64,000 nucleotides of DNA, taken from Anoxynatronum sibiricum (GTDB lineage Bacteria > Bacillota > Clostridia > Peptostreptococcales > Tindalliaceae). Position 1 is the stretch's first letter. Every line of letters starts with the position of its first letter. Positions 1-9,387 of the stretch are shown here, piece by piece. The notes under the pieces are model-generated. The model saw only the letters and a program-made list of their open reading frames with translations. It had not been told where the DNA came from and searched no databases. A program made the translations under genes and the position numbers. The stretch is from NCBI RefSeq assembly GCF_039414295.1, contig NZ_JBCITM010000009.1:101875-165874 (forward strand), read 5' to 3'.

Positions 1-2
1 CC

Positions 3-842
3 GGCCAAATGATTCTGGGCGCCCTGATTTGCTCCCAGGCCGCGGTGCGTTTCACAGGGCCTCCCCTATGGGTCATCACCCTGTCCCTCCTCTGCGGCAT
101 GCTTGGCGGCATGCTGTATTCCCTGCTGGCCGCCTGGATCAGTGACCGCTTCAAGCTTTACCTGCTGATTGTCACCCTCATGCTGAATTACATCGCCGAC
201 TACATTGCCTCTTACACCACCACCTACCTGGTGAAAGATCCCTTTGGTGCCGATGCTTCTGCCATTCAGACCCAGCGGATTGAATCCGGCATTCTTCCCC
301 GTATATTTACCGGCTATACGGTTCACTGGGGCTTTGTGATTGCCCTGGTCACCGTCATTATCATTCTTTTCATTATGAAAAAAACCACTTTTGGCTACCG
401 GGCCCGTATGGGGGGATTAAATCCCCGCTTTGCTGAGTATGGGGGTATCAACAGCCAGCGCATGATGTACGGTGTGCTGCTGCTCAGCGGGGCTCTGGCG
501 GGGCTGGGAGGTGCCTGCGAGGTGCTGGGAGCCCGCTTTCGGTACGTGGACGGCATGATCACTTCTCCCGGATACGCCTGGAGCGGCATCATCGCCTCCC
601 TCATGGCCAGCAATCATCCCGTGGGTATCTTTTTCAGCAGTATTTTTCTCGCCGGTCTCACCACCGGCGGCGGTGCCATTGAGCGAAGCATGGGCGTGCC
701 CAGTGAGGTGACCACCATTATTCAAAGTGTGATTACCCTGCTCATCACTGCCCATTTTGTGATGGCGGCTCGAAAGCGGCATGCAGCTCCAGCGCCATAC
801 ACTCCCTCGGAAGGCGGCGATCTCCATGAATCTCAGCCCTGA
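3..842 (+). CDS. ABC transporter inner-membrane permease, BMP/nucleoside type (5' end outside window)
   Basis: This is a hydrophobic permease of the BPD_transp_2 family, which builds the membrane channel of ABC importers for nucleosides and related solutes. The reading frame is already open at the window edge, so the N-terminus is missing; about 280 residues are visible against roughly 350 for the family. Repeated hydrophobic segments are interrupted by the family-typical loop FGYRARMGGLNPRFAEYGGI and the small-residue run SGALAGLGG. It is followed by a second permease whose ATG overlaps its 3' end by 17 bases, the usual two-permease arrangement. The substrate-binding lipoprotein and ATPase are presumably upstream. 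The substrate cannot be read from the sequence. Confidence 0.85.
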   Translation, partial: GQMILGALICSQAAVRFTGPPLWVITLSLLCGMLGGMLYSLLAAWISDRFKLYLLIVTLMLNYIADYIASYTTTYLVKDPFGADASAIQTQRIESGILPRIFTGYTVHWGFVIALVTVIIILFIMKKTTFGYRARMGGLNPRFAEYGGINSQRMMYGVLLLSGALAGLGGACEVLGARFRYVDGMITSPGYAWSGIIASLMASNHPVGIFFSSIFLAGLTTGGGAIERSMGVPSEVTTIIQSVITLLITAHFVMAARKRHAAPAPYTPSEGGDLHESQP

Positions 843-1755
843 ATACCTGGCTGTTCTGGCCAATTCAACCATCCGCATGACCACGCCCATTCTGCTGGTC
901 ACCCTGGCCGCCGCCCTCTGTACCCGGGTGAAACTCTTCAACATCGCGCTGGAAGGTGCCATGATCGCGGGAGCTTTTTTCAGCATCGTGGCCAATTATT
1001 ACACCGGCAGTATTTGGCTTTCAGTAATGGCAGGGGCTGTGAGCGGCATGGCGGTTTGCGGTCTGGTGGGTTTCTGTGTGGTGCACCTGAAAGCGTCTGC
1101 CGTGGTGGCAGGCCTGGCGGCCAACACACTGATGACCGCCACCACCACCTACCTCCTGTCCATTATTTTCAACACCAAAGGCGTCTTTACCCACCCCAGT
1201 CTGGTGAGTCTTCCCAAAATCACCCTTCCCGGAGTGGCCGGCATCCCCTTCATCGGAACGCTTTTTTCAGGCTTAACACCCCTGGATTATCTGGCATTTA
1301 TACTGGCAGGCCTTTTATATGTGTTTCTATACAAAACCGTCCCCGGCTTTCGTCTCCGGGCAGTGGGCATTAACCCGGAGGCCGCCCGAAGCCTGGGAAC
1401 CCCTGTGGAACGCTGGCAGCTTCTCACCATCACCTTTTCCGGTCTTTTGTGCGGTCTTGGCGGGTGTCTCCTTTCCATGGGAACCGTGACCCTCTTTATT
1501 CAGAACATCACCTCCGGCAGAGGCTATATTGCCCTGGCAGCCAACACCCTGGGCCAGTCTCACCCCCTGGGTGTGCTCCTTTCCTGCGGCTTCTTCGGTT
1601 TCAGCCAGGCCGTGGGGAATGCCCTGCAAAACACCGCTCTAAAAACCCAAATGACCTTTTCAATTCCCTATGCCGCCACCATCGTTGCCCTCATCGCCTT
1701 TCACCTCTACACCCAGCACAAAAAGAAAAAAGCAAAGGAGGCCTCCCTTCAGTGA
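826..1755 (+). CDS. ABC transporter inner-membrane permease, second subunit (BMP/nucleoside type)
   Basis: This is the second BPD_transp_2-family permease, 309 residues, and should pair with the preceding permease to form the channel of one importer. The ATG at 826 is chosen rather than the in-frame ATG at 781 because it gives the short hydrophilic start MNLSPEYLAVL typical of the family and overlaps the previous stop, suggesting translational coupling. Conserved features are FNIALEGAMIAGAF near the N-terminus, the loop GFRLRAVGINPEAARSLG and the following SGLLCGLGG. The C-terminus is lysine-rich and includes the ribosome-binding site for the next gene. The two permeases resemble YufP/YufQ-type nucleoside transporters, but the substrate is inferred only from family. 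Confidence 0.87.
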   Translation: MNLSPEYLAVLANSTIRMTTPILLVTLAAALCTRVKLFNIALEGAMIAGAFFSIVANYYTGSIWLSVMAGAVSGMAVCGLVGFCVVHLKASAVVAGLAANTLMTATTTYLLSIIFNTKGVFTHPSLVSLPKITLPGVAGIPFIGTLFSGLTPLDYLAFILAGLLYVFLYKTVPGFRLRAVGINPEAARSLGTPVERWQLLTITFSGLLCGLGGCLLSMGTVTLFIQNITSGRGYIALAANTLGQSHPLGVLLSCGFFGFSQAVGNALQNTALKTQMTFSIPYAATIVALIAFHLYTQHKKKKAKEASLQ

Positions 1756-2522
1756 AGATTGCTGTGGATACCCACACCCATACCATTGCCAGCTCCCATG
1801 CCTACTCCACCGTTGACGAGCTGGCAGCAGCCGCTGCACAGCGCGGGTTATCCATGCTGTGCATCACCGACCATGCCCCCGGCCTTATGGACTCCCCCCA
1901 TTTGCTGCATTTCATGAATTATCATGTGCTTGACCGGGAAATAGCAGGGGTTTCCATGCTTTACGGCGTGGAGCTGAACATCATGGACCGTCACGGAAAA
2001 CTGGACATGCCCGAAGAAGTGTTGCAACAACAGGACCTCTGCATCGCCAGCTATCACGAGATCTGCACTGCCCCCGGTACCCGCAAAGACAATACCCGGG
2101 CTTATGTGGCTGCCATGAACTGCCCCTATGTGAACATTATCGGCCACCCCGACGATGGCCGGGTCCCCGTTGATTTTGAGACCCTGGTGAAGGAAGCCAG
2201 GGAAACCGGAGTACTGCTGGAAGTGAATAATGCTTCCCTTAAATCAGCCCACTACCGGCTGAATACCCGGGAAAACCTCACCACCATGCTGACCCTGTGC
2301 CAGCAATACCAGGTATCTGTTGTGCTGGGGTCTGATGCCCATTACCGATCGGCAGTGGGAGATTTTCAGTGTGTCCTTTCATTGCTGAACACATTGGATT
2401 TTCCCGAGGAACTGGTGGCCAACACCTCTGTTGAAAAATTCAGGCGCGCCCTTCGTCGATTTTCCTCTGACAGCGCCGGTCATATAAGGAAGGAATCCCA
2501 TGCGACTTCTACACCTCTCTGA
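1752..2522 (+). CDS. PHP-domain metal-dependent hydrolase (YcdX-like)
   Basis: This is a 256-residue protein of the PHP (polymerase and histidinol phosphatase) superfamily, predicted to hydrolyse phosphoesters with a trinuclear metal centre. The metal-ligand motifs appear in order: DTHTHT (about residues 5-10), ITDHAPG (about 38), GVELNI (about 75), GHPDDG (about 135) and LGSDAHY (about 195). The start is GTG at 1752, overlapping the stop of the permease gene, with a strong AAAGGAGG nine bases upstream; the longer frame reaching back to 1449 is a shadow of the permease. It overlaps the next phosphoesterase gene by 23 bases. The natural substrate is unknown. Confidence 0.85.
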   Translation: MKIAVDTHTHTIASSHAYSTVDELAAAAAQRGLSMLCITDHAPGLMDSPHLLHFMNYHVLDREIAGVSMLYGVELNIMDRHGKLDMPEEVLQQQDLCIASYHEICTAPGTRKDNTRAYVAAMNCPYVNIIGHPDDGRVPVDFETLVKEARETGVLLEVNNASLKSAHYRLNTRENLTTMLTLCQQYQVSVVLGSDAHYRSAVGDFQCVLSLLNTLDFPEELVANTSVEKFRRALRRFSSDSAGHIRKESHATSTPL

Positions 2523-3312
2523 TATTCATTTTCGACGGCATTACCCCCGGCATCGCAGCACCTATCTGGATGCCCTGGCAAAAATGACATCCCCCCTGGA
2601 TCATCTGGAACACTGCTTTCGTCAGGTTAACCGCAACCTGCTGGATGGTGTGGTGATTTCCGGTGATCTCACCGAAACAGGTGATGTTTCCGATTATCGG
2701 CAGCTGAAAGCGACCCTGACGTTGCTTTTACAGGGTCTTCCCCTCATTGTTACCCTGGGCAATCATGACCATAAGCCGGCTTTTCGCCAGGGGTGGGGAT
2801 TGCATGATGCCGCCAGGTCTGGAGCCGATGCCCCCTATCATGATGTGCTGGACCTGAAGGATTTTCGCATTCTGTCACTGGATAACGCAGCACCCGGTGC
2901 TCCCCACGGGCACATTTCGGAAGCTCAGGTTTATTGGCTGGAGCAGCAGCTGCGGCATGCAGGTCACCGGCGCCTGCTGCTGGTGTGCCACCATCACCTG
3001 CTCCCGGAGCAGGCCTCAATTCCACCGGCTTCCTTTGACAAAGCTTTTGAAGCACTCGTTGAAAACAGCCGCATCGAAGGTATCCTGTGCGGACACACCC
3101 ACCATCAGTTTCAGGGTACCTTTGCCGGCAAGCCTTATACCACCGCCCCCAGCCTGTCCTTTTGTGGCAAAAATAAAGCTGACGGCCAGGTTCTTTTTGA
3201 AGAGAACCCTGGCTATCAGCTCATTGATCTTAATGATAACGACTTCTTGGTGACACCCGTTTACCTGTACTCCCATCCCCGTCATTTGGGTGATGTGACT
3301 TTTCCCCTCTAA
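2500..3312 (+). CDS. Calcineurin-like metallophosphoesterase (CpdA/Icc-like)
   Basis: This 270-residue protein has the full dinuclear-metal motif set of calcineurin-like phosphoesterases: LSDIHF at the N-terminus, SGDLTETG (about 51), GNHDH (about 87), CHHHL (about 167) and GHTHHQF (about 199). The order and size fit the CpdA/Icc branch, members of which hydrolyse cyclic nucleotides, but the motifs do not prove that substrate. It overlaps the end of the PHP gene and so is probably co-translated with it. Its stop codon overlaps by a few bases the stop of the convergent BTAD regulator gene, leaving no room for a terminator between them. Confidence 0.83.
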   Translation: MRLLHLSDIHFRRHYPRHRSTYLDALAKMTSPLDHLEHCFRQVNRNLLDGVVISGDLTETGDVSDYRQLKATLTLLLQGLPLIVTLGNHDHKPAFRQGWGLHDAARSGADAPYHDVLDLKDFRILSLDNAAPGAPHGHISEAQVYWLEQQLRHAGHRRLLLVCHHHLLPEQASIPPASFDKAFEALVENSRIEGILCGHTHHQFQGTFAGKPYTTAPSLSFCGKNKADGQVLFEENPGYQLIDLNDNDFLVTPVYLYSHPRHLGDVTFPL

Positions 3313-4529
3313 TTTTTGGAATCACCTGCTGTCAAGCGTCGTCGATACCATTTCACAAACTCAGCCGACAGTCTGTCTGACATTTCCAGGCCCTCCAGAT
3401 TTTGGGGGGCCTCTTTCAGGCAAGCCTGCTCAAGCACCTGGGCCACCGCTTTGTAGATGCGCAGCCGCTGAATTTCCGGCGACAGGGCAACGCCTGTCAC
3501 CCGCCGGTTGATGAGCAGCTTGGAAATTTCATCCAAGCAGGCGGGGGGTAATCCGTCAATCATCTGGGGATGTTGCCGGTCGATGGCTTCCATCAGAACG
3601 GATAAGCCGTCATAGGGCAGTTCTTCACAGTCTTTTGATCTGATTCTTTCTGCTGCCTCTGCTCTGATTCTTTCTTCAGTTGGCGCCTTTTCTGATTCTC
3701 CTGTCTTTTTATCTGCGTCTGCCTTTTCTTTTTCGGTAGCCTTTGTTGCTTTTTCGGCTTCCCGTGCCTTTGTTGCACCGCTCTCCACCCTGAAGGCGCC
3801 GGTGGATTCTTCTTGCAGAATCTGCTGGAAGAAGGCTTTCATTTCTGGCATGGGGCTGATGTTCAGTTCACGCCGAAGAATGTCCCGGCATTTATGATAC
3901 TGCTGGATGGCCTGCACCCGCTGCTGATTTTTGAAATAGAGTTCCATAAGCTTCAGGTGCAAATCCTCCTGCAGCGGGTTCATGGCCAGCAGGCTCTCCA
4001 CACCGCCGATGGCACTGGCGTAATCGCCTTTTTCCTGATGTATCTCTGCCTGTTGGCTCACTCTGCCAAAAAAGATCCGCTGCATCCGTTCCCTTTCACA
4101 GATAATCCAGTTGTCCAGTTCCGGATTCCCTTTAATGGGGATGTCTTGAAGAAATTCCCCCCGATAGTGAACCGCCCCTTCCCTTTGATCTCCGGGGCCG
4201 TTTTCCAGCATGATCACATCGCTGTACCAACAATGGTTTTCCAGCAGCATGCAGTGCTCTTTATCTTCCTGATGCAAAAAATCGGTGACAATTCCCCTGG
4301 CTCTGAATTCCCGGTTAATACTCCAGAGGGCATATCGGAGATTGTATTTTGCCGATTTTCGGTCACTGTCGCACCAGAACAAGGATGCCAGGCGTTCCCG
4401 GGCAACCTGTTCATTGCGGTTTACCACCAGATAGGCCAGGATTCCAATGGCTTTACTGCTGAGGGTTCCTGTGATCTCTGTTTCATTGGCAACCACTCTG
4501 GGTACTCCCATAAAATGCAGTTCCAGCAA
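3309..4529 (-). CDS. BTAD-domain transcriptional regulator (SARP/DnrI-like)
   Basis: The N-terminal 95 residues form a winged-helix domain of the OmpR/SARP type (SSKAIGILAYLVV, ARERLASLFW, YNLRYALWSINRE), followed by a helical bacterial transcription activation domain at about 100-240 (LDNWIICERERMQR, GDYASAIGGVESLLAMNPLQEDLHLKLMELY spans the repeats). Residues about 250-300 are a lysine/glutamate/alanine-rich linker, then comes a C-terminal helical domain of about 110 residues that I do not recognise. The TTG at 4529 is preferred over the ATG at 4511 because it restores the usual MLELHF beginning; it lies just after the amidohydrolase stop, so the gene is probably coupled to it. It likely regulates the peptidase/amidohydrolase operon or a nearby target. 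Confidence 0.8.
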   Translation of the reverse strand: MLELHFMGVPRVVANETEITGTLSSKAIGILAYLVVNRNEQVARERLASLFWCDSDRKSAKYNLRYALWSINREFRARGIVTDFLHQEDKEHCMLLENHCWYSDVIMLENGPGDQREGAVHYRGEFLQDIPIKGNPELDNWIICERERMQRIFFGRVSQQAEIHQEKGDYASAIGGVESLLAMNPLQEDLHLKLMELYFKNQQRVQAIQQYHKCRDILRRELNISPMPEMKAFFQQILQEESTGAFRVESGATKAREAEKATKATEKEKADADKKTGESEKAPTEERIRAEAAERIRSKDCEELPYDGLSVLMEAIDRQHPQMIDGLPPACLDEISKLLINRRVTGVALSPEIQRLRIYKAVAQVLEQACLKEAPQNLEGLEMSDRLSAEFVKWYRRRLTAGDSKN

Positions 4530-4532
4530 GGC

Positions 4533-6137
4533 TTATCCCCCCAGCTTCACTTTCAGGTTCCCTTGTGGTGACTTCAATGGCTCTGAGTTCAATTGAATGC
4601 CCCGATCAAACAAGATCTTTCCTTTTTTGATGGTGGCTGTCACCTGAATGTCTTTGATCTTCTCTGGATGAACCCTGAGTGGGTTTTCTTCAAGAATGCA
4701 CAGATCTGCCAGGTGCCCAACTTCCAGCGTCCCTTTTTCCCCTTGCTGCCCGATGGCTTTTGCTCCGTTGAGGGTAAACATGGCCAGAGCTTCCAGAGGC
4801 GCAAGCCGCTCTGATTCTGTGGGATGATTCACCGCTGCATGGATGCCCAGCAGGGGGTCGATGGGGGTCACATCACTGTCAGATCCGCCCGCTATGATGC
4901 AGCCTTGCTTCCATAAGGTTTTCAGCGGATTGGTGCGGCACCGCCGCTGTTCACCCAACCGTTCTTCATACATGCCTCCAGAACCACCCCAGAAGTATTC
5001 ATAGGCCGGTTGCATGGATAGAATCACCTTCAGCAGTACCGCCTGCTCGATGAGATCCTGATTGGGCAGCTCAAAGTGTTCGATGCGGAGAATGCTGGTG
5101 CTGTGGGGATGCAGCCGCCTTCCTTCCCGATACGCTTCCAGCACCAGTCGAATGGCCCTGGTGCCAATGGCGTGAAGGGTTACCGTCAAGTTGTGTTTCA
5201 TGCTTTCGCTCACAAAATCCCGAATTTCTTCAAAATGAAAAAAAAGGGTTCCCATGGATTCTCCCCGGTCGCTGTACGGATAATCAAGGGCAGCGGTATG
5301 GGCGCCAAAAGAACCGTCCACAAAAATACATCCGCCGATTTTATCCAGTCCCAGGGCAACCACTTTGGCCACATCGGTGGTCTGATAAAAAAAGGCCACG
5401 TCTATGGGCATTTTTTCCAGACTGCGAAGCACATAGAGAGCGTCCTGATCGTGAAAGAGAAACCCGCCCTCCATGGCATTGATGGTGGTGACGCCTTTTT
5501 CGATGGCCCGATTCAACACCTGGCCCACGCCTTTTTCCCGGGTTTGATCGGTGGTAAGTCCCAGCAGTTTTTTGCGGGCAAAGAAATTCGCCCGCCCAGT
5601 GAGAACGCCAGTGGGAATGCCGGCTTCATTTCGCTGAATGCCTTCCAGGTTGAAGGGCAGGTCGAGCCATCGCAGCCCCAGGGTATTCACCACGCTCACG
5701 TGATATTCCACACTGGAGATCCACAGCATTCTGTCAGTGATCACCGTGTCCAGCTCAAAACGGGTGGGCATCCGCTTTTCCTTCAGCTTAACTTCTTCAA
5801 GTCCCACGCAGTGAATTAATTTCCCCCAGGCATGCCGTCCCTGATTTTTCCGAATGCAAGCTATCACCTCATCCGTGGAGCAGCATGCCCCTAAGTTAAT
5901 GCCCACTTCATTCAGGGCCGTTTCCATCAGATGCACATGGCTGTCCACCAGCCCCGGGATCATGGTTCGTCCCGCCAGATCCACCGAAGCGGCGTCCGCC
6001 TGGTAACGCTCCCATTCGCTGCCTCTTCCCACTGCCGCGATTCTTCCATCAGCCACCAGCAGCCAATCTGCCTGAGGCATGGTTTCTGTCAGGGTGAGTA
6101 TCTCCCCATTGAAGAACAGTAACCGGTCGTTTTTCAT
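4533..6137 (-). CDS. Amidohydrolase family 3 protein (YtcJ-like)
   Basis: This 534-residue metal-dependent hydrolase belongs to amidohydrolase family 3, related to YtcJ and N-substituted formamide deformylases. The metal-binding pair is seen as GLVDSHVHLME (about residue 66), later ligands as LTVTLHAIGTRA and RIEHFEL, and the terminal aspartate site as AGGSDSDVTPIDPL. Three start codons are stacked in frame (GTG 6143, ATG 6140, ATG 6137); the last gives the best spacing to GGAGGGG. The gene lies 37 bases downstream of an M20 peptidase on the same strand and four bases upstream of the BTAD regulator, suggesting one operon that degrades N-acyl compounds or peptides. The substrate is not deducible. 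Confidence 0.84.
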   Translation of the reverse strand: MKNDRLLFFNGEILTLTETMPQADWLLVADGRIAAVGRGSEWERYQADAASVDLAGRTMIPGLVDSHVHLMETALNEVGINLGACCSTDEVIACIRKNQGRHAWGKLIHCVGLEEVKLKEKRMPTRFELDTVITDRMLWISSVEYHVSVVNTLGLRWLDLPFNLEGIQRNEAGIPTGVLTGRANFFARKKLLGLTTDQTREKGVGQVLNRAIEKGVTTINAMEGGFLFHDQDALYVLRSLEKMPIDVAFFYQTTDVAKVVALGLDKIGGCIFVDGSFGAHTAALDYPYSDRGESMGTLFFHFEEIRDFVSESMKHNLTVTLHAIGTRAIRLVLEAYREGRRLHPHSTSILRIEHFELPNQDLIEQAVLLKVILSMQPAYEYFWGGSGGMYEERLGEQRRCRTNPLKTLWKQGCIIAGGSDSDVTPIDPLLGIHAAVNHPTESERLAPLEALAMFTLNGAKAIGQQGEKGTLEVGHLADLCILEENPLRVHPEKIKDIQVTATIKKGKILFDRGIQLNSEPLKSPQGNLKVKLGG

Positions 6138-6174
6138 CATCACCCCTCCAACCCGACACCCGCCATCTCTGCCT

Positions 6175-7359
6175 TTATGTCAGAATGTCCTTTAAATAAA
6201 GATATATGATTTCAGCCGTTTTGACAACCGAACTGATTTCCACATATTCGTCCGGGCCATGAAAATGCTCTCCTGCAGGCCCGATGACATAGGTGGGAAT
6301 CTGCCCCCGGTGACCCAGGGTATTGAAATCACCAATGCTGGGGAAGTAGGTGATGGCAGGCGTTTGACCTGTCACCTCATGAATGGTTCCCTTCAGTACT
6401 TTTGTATAGGGATTGCTTTCTGAGACAGTATAAGGATGAAACCCCCCTGCATCAGGATGTGGGGCATCTCTGAACTTCATGGTATAGGTGGACTGGATAT
6501 TGGCCCGCTTCACAGCTTCATCCACTTCCCGGCGCAGCCAAGTGAGGTCTTCCCCCCTTACGGTGTGACGAAAAACAGTGAATGAAGCTTCATCAGCCAC
6601 ACTGCAAGCCGCCCCGCCCCCGGTGATTTCAATGGGAACCAGGGTCCCTGTTCCCAGTTTCGGATCCTCTTTAAAAGCCGCCTGCTTCAGTTCCATCAAC
6701 ACCTTGGCGGCATCAGTGATGGCGTCTATCCCTTTTCCCGGGTCAGCTGCATGGGCACTTTGACCTCGAAAGGTGACAGTGTAGTTCCAACCGCCTCTGG
6801 CCCCCAGACACAGGGTGGGGAAGGGGCTGTCGGTGAAACTGCCGCTGGGTTCTGTCACCAGGGCCACATCCACGTGTTGAATGTGCCCATCCAGCAGCAG
6901 GGCATCCGTTCCCAATCCAAAAGGTCCTTCTTCATCAGAAACCAGGGTATAGATAATTTCACCATTGAAATCCTTAACGGTTTTTGAGAAGGCTTCCACC
7001 GCCAACAGTATGGCCGCACAGCCCCCTTTCATATCCAGGGCTCCCACCCCATACAACCTGTCATCCTCCACTGTTGCCCCCAGCGGGTCCCGAGTCCATC
7101 CTTTGCAAATTTCCACGGTATCCAGATGGCCGTTCAGCAGCACCTTGGGCCCTTCGTCTTTCCCCTTTAACTGTCCGATCACATTGGTTCCCTTGAAGTT
7201 GGTCACCTTTTTCTCGTGATACCGATGGTACTGGGCATCAAGGCCCCGTTCCCGCAACCACTCATACGCATACTTCATCACTTCATCTTCCCTGAAATAG
7301 GGGCTGTAGATTTTTACCAGGTCCGATACCAGTGTGACCACGTTTTCCCGACTGATCAT
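6175..7359 (-). CDS. M20-family zinc metallopeptidase / amidohydrolase (YgeY-like)
   Basis: This 394-residue protein is an M20-family hydrolase that removes an acyl or amino-acid group using two zinc ions. Metal and catalytic motifs are LNGHLDTV (about residue 75), GALDMKGG (about 107), SDEEGP (about 142), TEPSG (about 168) and a late FHGPDEYVEIS. The dimerisation domain lies roughly at 180-290. The ATG at 7359 is chosen because GAAAGGGG lies just upstream; the 30-residue longer frame is not supported. The closest family feel is YgeY-type putative selenium-metabolism hydrolases, but activity is unknown. It heads the peptidase-amidohydrolase-regulator gene group. Confidence 0.82.
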   Translation of the reverse strand: MISRENVVTLVSDLVKIYSPYFREDEVMKYAYEWLRERGLDAQYHRYHEKKVTNFKGTNVIGQLKGKDEGPKVLLNGHLDTVEICKGWTRDPLGATVEDDRLYGVGALDMKGGCAAILLAVEAFSKTVKDFNGEIIYTLVSDEEGPFGLGTDALLLDGHIQHVDVALVTEPSGSFTDSPFPTLCLGARGGWNYTVTFRGQSAHAADPGKGIDAITDAAKVLMELKQAAFKEDPKLGTGTLVPIEITGGGAACSVADEASFTVFRHTVRGEDLTWLRREVDEAVKRANIQSTYTMKFRDAPHPDAGGFHPYTVSESNPYTKVLKGTIHEVTGQTPAITYFPSIGDFNTLGHRGQIPTYVIGPAGEHFHGPDEYVEISSVVKTAEIIYLYLKDILT

Positions 7360-7544
7360 CGCGCTTCCCCTTTCTATTTTGAGTTGGTTTTCGACACTTG
7401 TCCCGCTTTTTCCAGAAAGTATCGCGGATGATGATGCGCCCATTGTCACCCGACTTTCATTGTTTAGTTTATAACAGTCATTCCAGCTTTTCCAGTCATT
7501 TTTGCCCTCAGTCCGGCAGGCACCGCTTCTAAAGGACTCTTTTT

Positions 7545-7600
7545 CTCACAAAAAACCGCATGACACCAATACTCCTGTTGTTGTCATGCGGGTTTTCTGG
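7545..7600 (-). terminator. Intrinsic terminator of the NhaC gene
   Basis: A perfect 10-bp stem (7556-7565 with 7582-7591, CCGCATGACA/TGTCATGCGG) has a 16-base loop and is followed on the minus strand by six T residues. It lies directly after the antiporter stop codon. Confidence 0.9.
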
Positions 7601-7617
7601 TCATTTATCTCTGATGC

Positions 7618-9057
7618 TTATTCTTCGCTCATCGTCGGCTCTTTCACCGGATTATAGGTTTTAACTGATTTGATATCGCCTTCCTTAAACATGGCGAAAC
7701 CGATAAAGCTGTAAATCACCGCTATGACAGGCGTGATGAAGGAAAGGAACACGTAGGGGAAGTATTCCATGGTGGGAACACCCAGCGCCCCGGTGAAGAA
7801 CACGCCACACAACCCCCAGGGAACCAGGGGAGAGACGACCGTTCCTGAATCCTCAGAAGTTCTTGAGTTCACCTGAGGCAGCAGCCGCTGTTTTTTATAG
7901 GCAGGCACAAACATGCGGCTGGGAATGAGAATGGCCATGTACTGACTGGCGGAGAAAATATTGACGGCAATGGCTGACACCACATGAGTGGTAATCAACC
8001 CTCTAGTGGTGCTCACCAGCCCGCTGATTTTCTCCAGCAGTACTTCCAGCACCTTTGTTTTTTCCAGAATACCGCCCATGCTCAGAGCGATAAAGCCCAA
8101 TGAAATGGTCCACATCATGCTCTGAAGACCACCGCGGCTCAGAAGCTCGTCCACTTCCACGATCCCGGTGGCTGAAGTGAATCCGTAGTTCATAAAGTTG
8201 GCCACATCACCCACACTGTAACCCTGGAAGACGATGGCAAAAAGACCGCCAAGAATGGAGGCAATCATCATGACTGCCAGTCCTGACATCCGTTTCACAG
8301 CCAAAATCACCACTACAATAGGCGGAATCAGCGTGAGGGGACTGATGAAAAAGTTTTCGCTTAACCCGTTGAGAATCACATCAATTTGAGCTGTGTCAAT
8401 TTCACCGCCGGCAAAGCGCATGCCTAAAATGGCGTAGAGCACCAGTGAGATCAACGCTGCCGGTCCAGTGGTGTAGAACATGCTGCGAATGTGGTCAAAA
8501 AGATCGGCTTCAGCCACCCCAGCAGCCAGATTGGTGGAGTCAGACAACGGTGACATTTTGTCTCCGAAAATAGACCCGGAAATCACGGCACCCGCTGTCA
8601 TGGCTCCAGGAATTCCCAGCCCCAGCCCAATGCCCATAAAAGCTACCCCAAAAGTGGCACCGGTTGTCCAGGAACTGCCTGTGGCAACAGAGGCCACCAT
8701 GCAGACAATGGCCACTGTCAGCAAGAAGACTGACGGTGAAATAAAGCTGAGGCCGTAATAAATCAGGGTGGGGATGGTGCCTGCAGGAATCCATGACCCC
8801 ACCAGAACGCCCACCATCATTAGAATCAGCATGGGCAGCATGGCAATTTTACAGCCATACAGGATGCCTTCCTGCACTTCATCGTAGGTAAAGCCGGAAA
8901 GGATGGCCACAATGGAAGCCACCACCGCCACCACGATCAGTGTGATATGGGTGATCCAGTCTTCTCCAATAATAAAGATCTGAGCGTACATGGCAAAACA
9001 AAGAAAGAAAATGACGAATGCTGCTGCTGCAAAACTTGGCCGTTTGTTATCACTCAT
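7618..9057 (-). CDS. nhaC: NhaC-type Na+/H+ antiporter
   Basis: This 479-residue membrane protein exchanges Na+ for H+ across the cytoplasmic membrane. It has about a dozen hydrophobic segments and the NhaC signature regions ATGSSWTTGATFGVAF and GDKMSPLSDSTNLAAG, the latter likely contributing to the ion path. The ATG at 9057 (MSDNKRPSF) follows AAAGGGGG; a 44-residue upstream extension in the same frame lacks a usable ribosome-binding site. It is monocistronic, with its own terminator. In the same window are a Na+-type ATPase and a Na+-coupled betaine carrier, so it fits a sodium-based energy budget in a halophilic or alkaliphilic host. NhaC homologues sometimes exchange organic acids, so Na+/H+ exchange is by family. 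Confidence 0.87.
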   Translation of the reverse strand: MSDNKRPSFAAAAFVIFFLCFAMYAQIFIIGEDWITHITLIVVAVVASIVAILSGFTYDEVQEGILYGCKIAMLPMLILMMVGVLVGSWIPAGTIPTLIYYGLSFISPSVFLLTVAIVCMVASVATGSSWTTGATFGVAFMGIGLGLGIPGAMTAGAVISGSIFGDKMSPLSDSTNLAAGVAEADLFDHIRSMFYTTGPAALISLVLYAILGMRFAGGEIDTAQIDVILNGLSENFFISPLTLIPPIVVVILAVKRMSGLAVMMIASILGGLFAIVFQGYSVGDVANFMNYGFTSATGIVEVDELLSRGGLQSMMWTISLGFIALSMGGILEKTKVLEVLLEKISGLVSTTRGLITTHVVSAIAVNIFSASQYMAILIPSRMFVPAYKKQRLLPQVNSRTSEDSGTVVSPLVPWGLCGVFFTGALGVPTMEYFPYVFLSFITPVIAVIYSFIGFAMFKEGDIKSVKTYNPVKEPTMSEE

Positions 9058-9387
9058 TCTTTTACCCCCTTTTTCACTGACTGTCAACGAACTTTTCTTA
9101 TGGGTCTGTTTCTTGCACTTTTCGAATGGAATTGACCAGCCCCTTTCATGATTCGACAAAATCCATTTAATTTTCTGTTTGTTTAACATTTATCATGCAC
9201 CTGTTGGGGCTTCCGTTTGATGCATCGTTTGTTTCACTGTTTTTTTTGAGAATCTTAAAATCACCTCCAATCCAATTGTGATCACTGGAGAACATGTCAA
9301 CGGTGAGATGGCGCATGTTTCTGAACGCAAAAAGAACCCCAGTAATAGAGGTTCTGCAAAAAGGGTTATTTGAAAAAGTAGTCTTAT
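9058..9387 (-). other. Leader and intergenic region upstream of nhaC
   Basis: No gene is visible in these 330 bases. On the minus strand a TTGACA (9300-9295) could be a -35 box for nhaC but has only a poor -10 partner. An AT-rich untranslated leader precedes the start codon. The left-over part holds the terminator of the adaptor gene. Confidence 0.4.
9328..9357 (-). terminator. Probable intrinsic terminator of the efflux operon
   Basis: A 6-bp stem AGAACC/GGTTCT (9333-9338 with 9350-9355) is followed on the minus strand by five T residues, 30 bases after the adaptor stop. The stem is short, so strength is uncertain. Confidence 0.55.
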
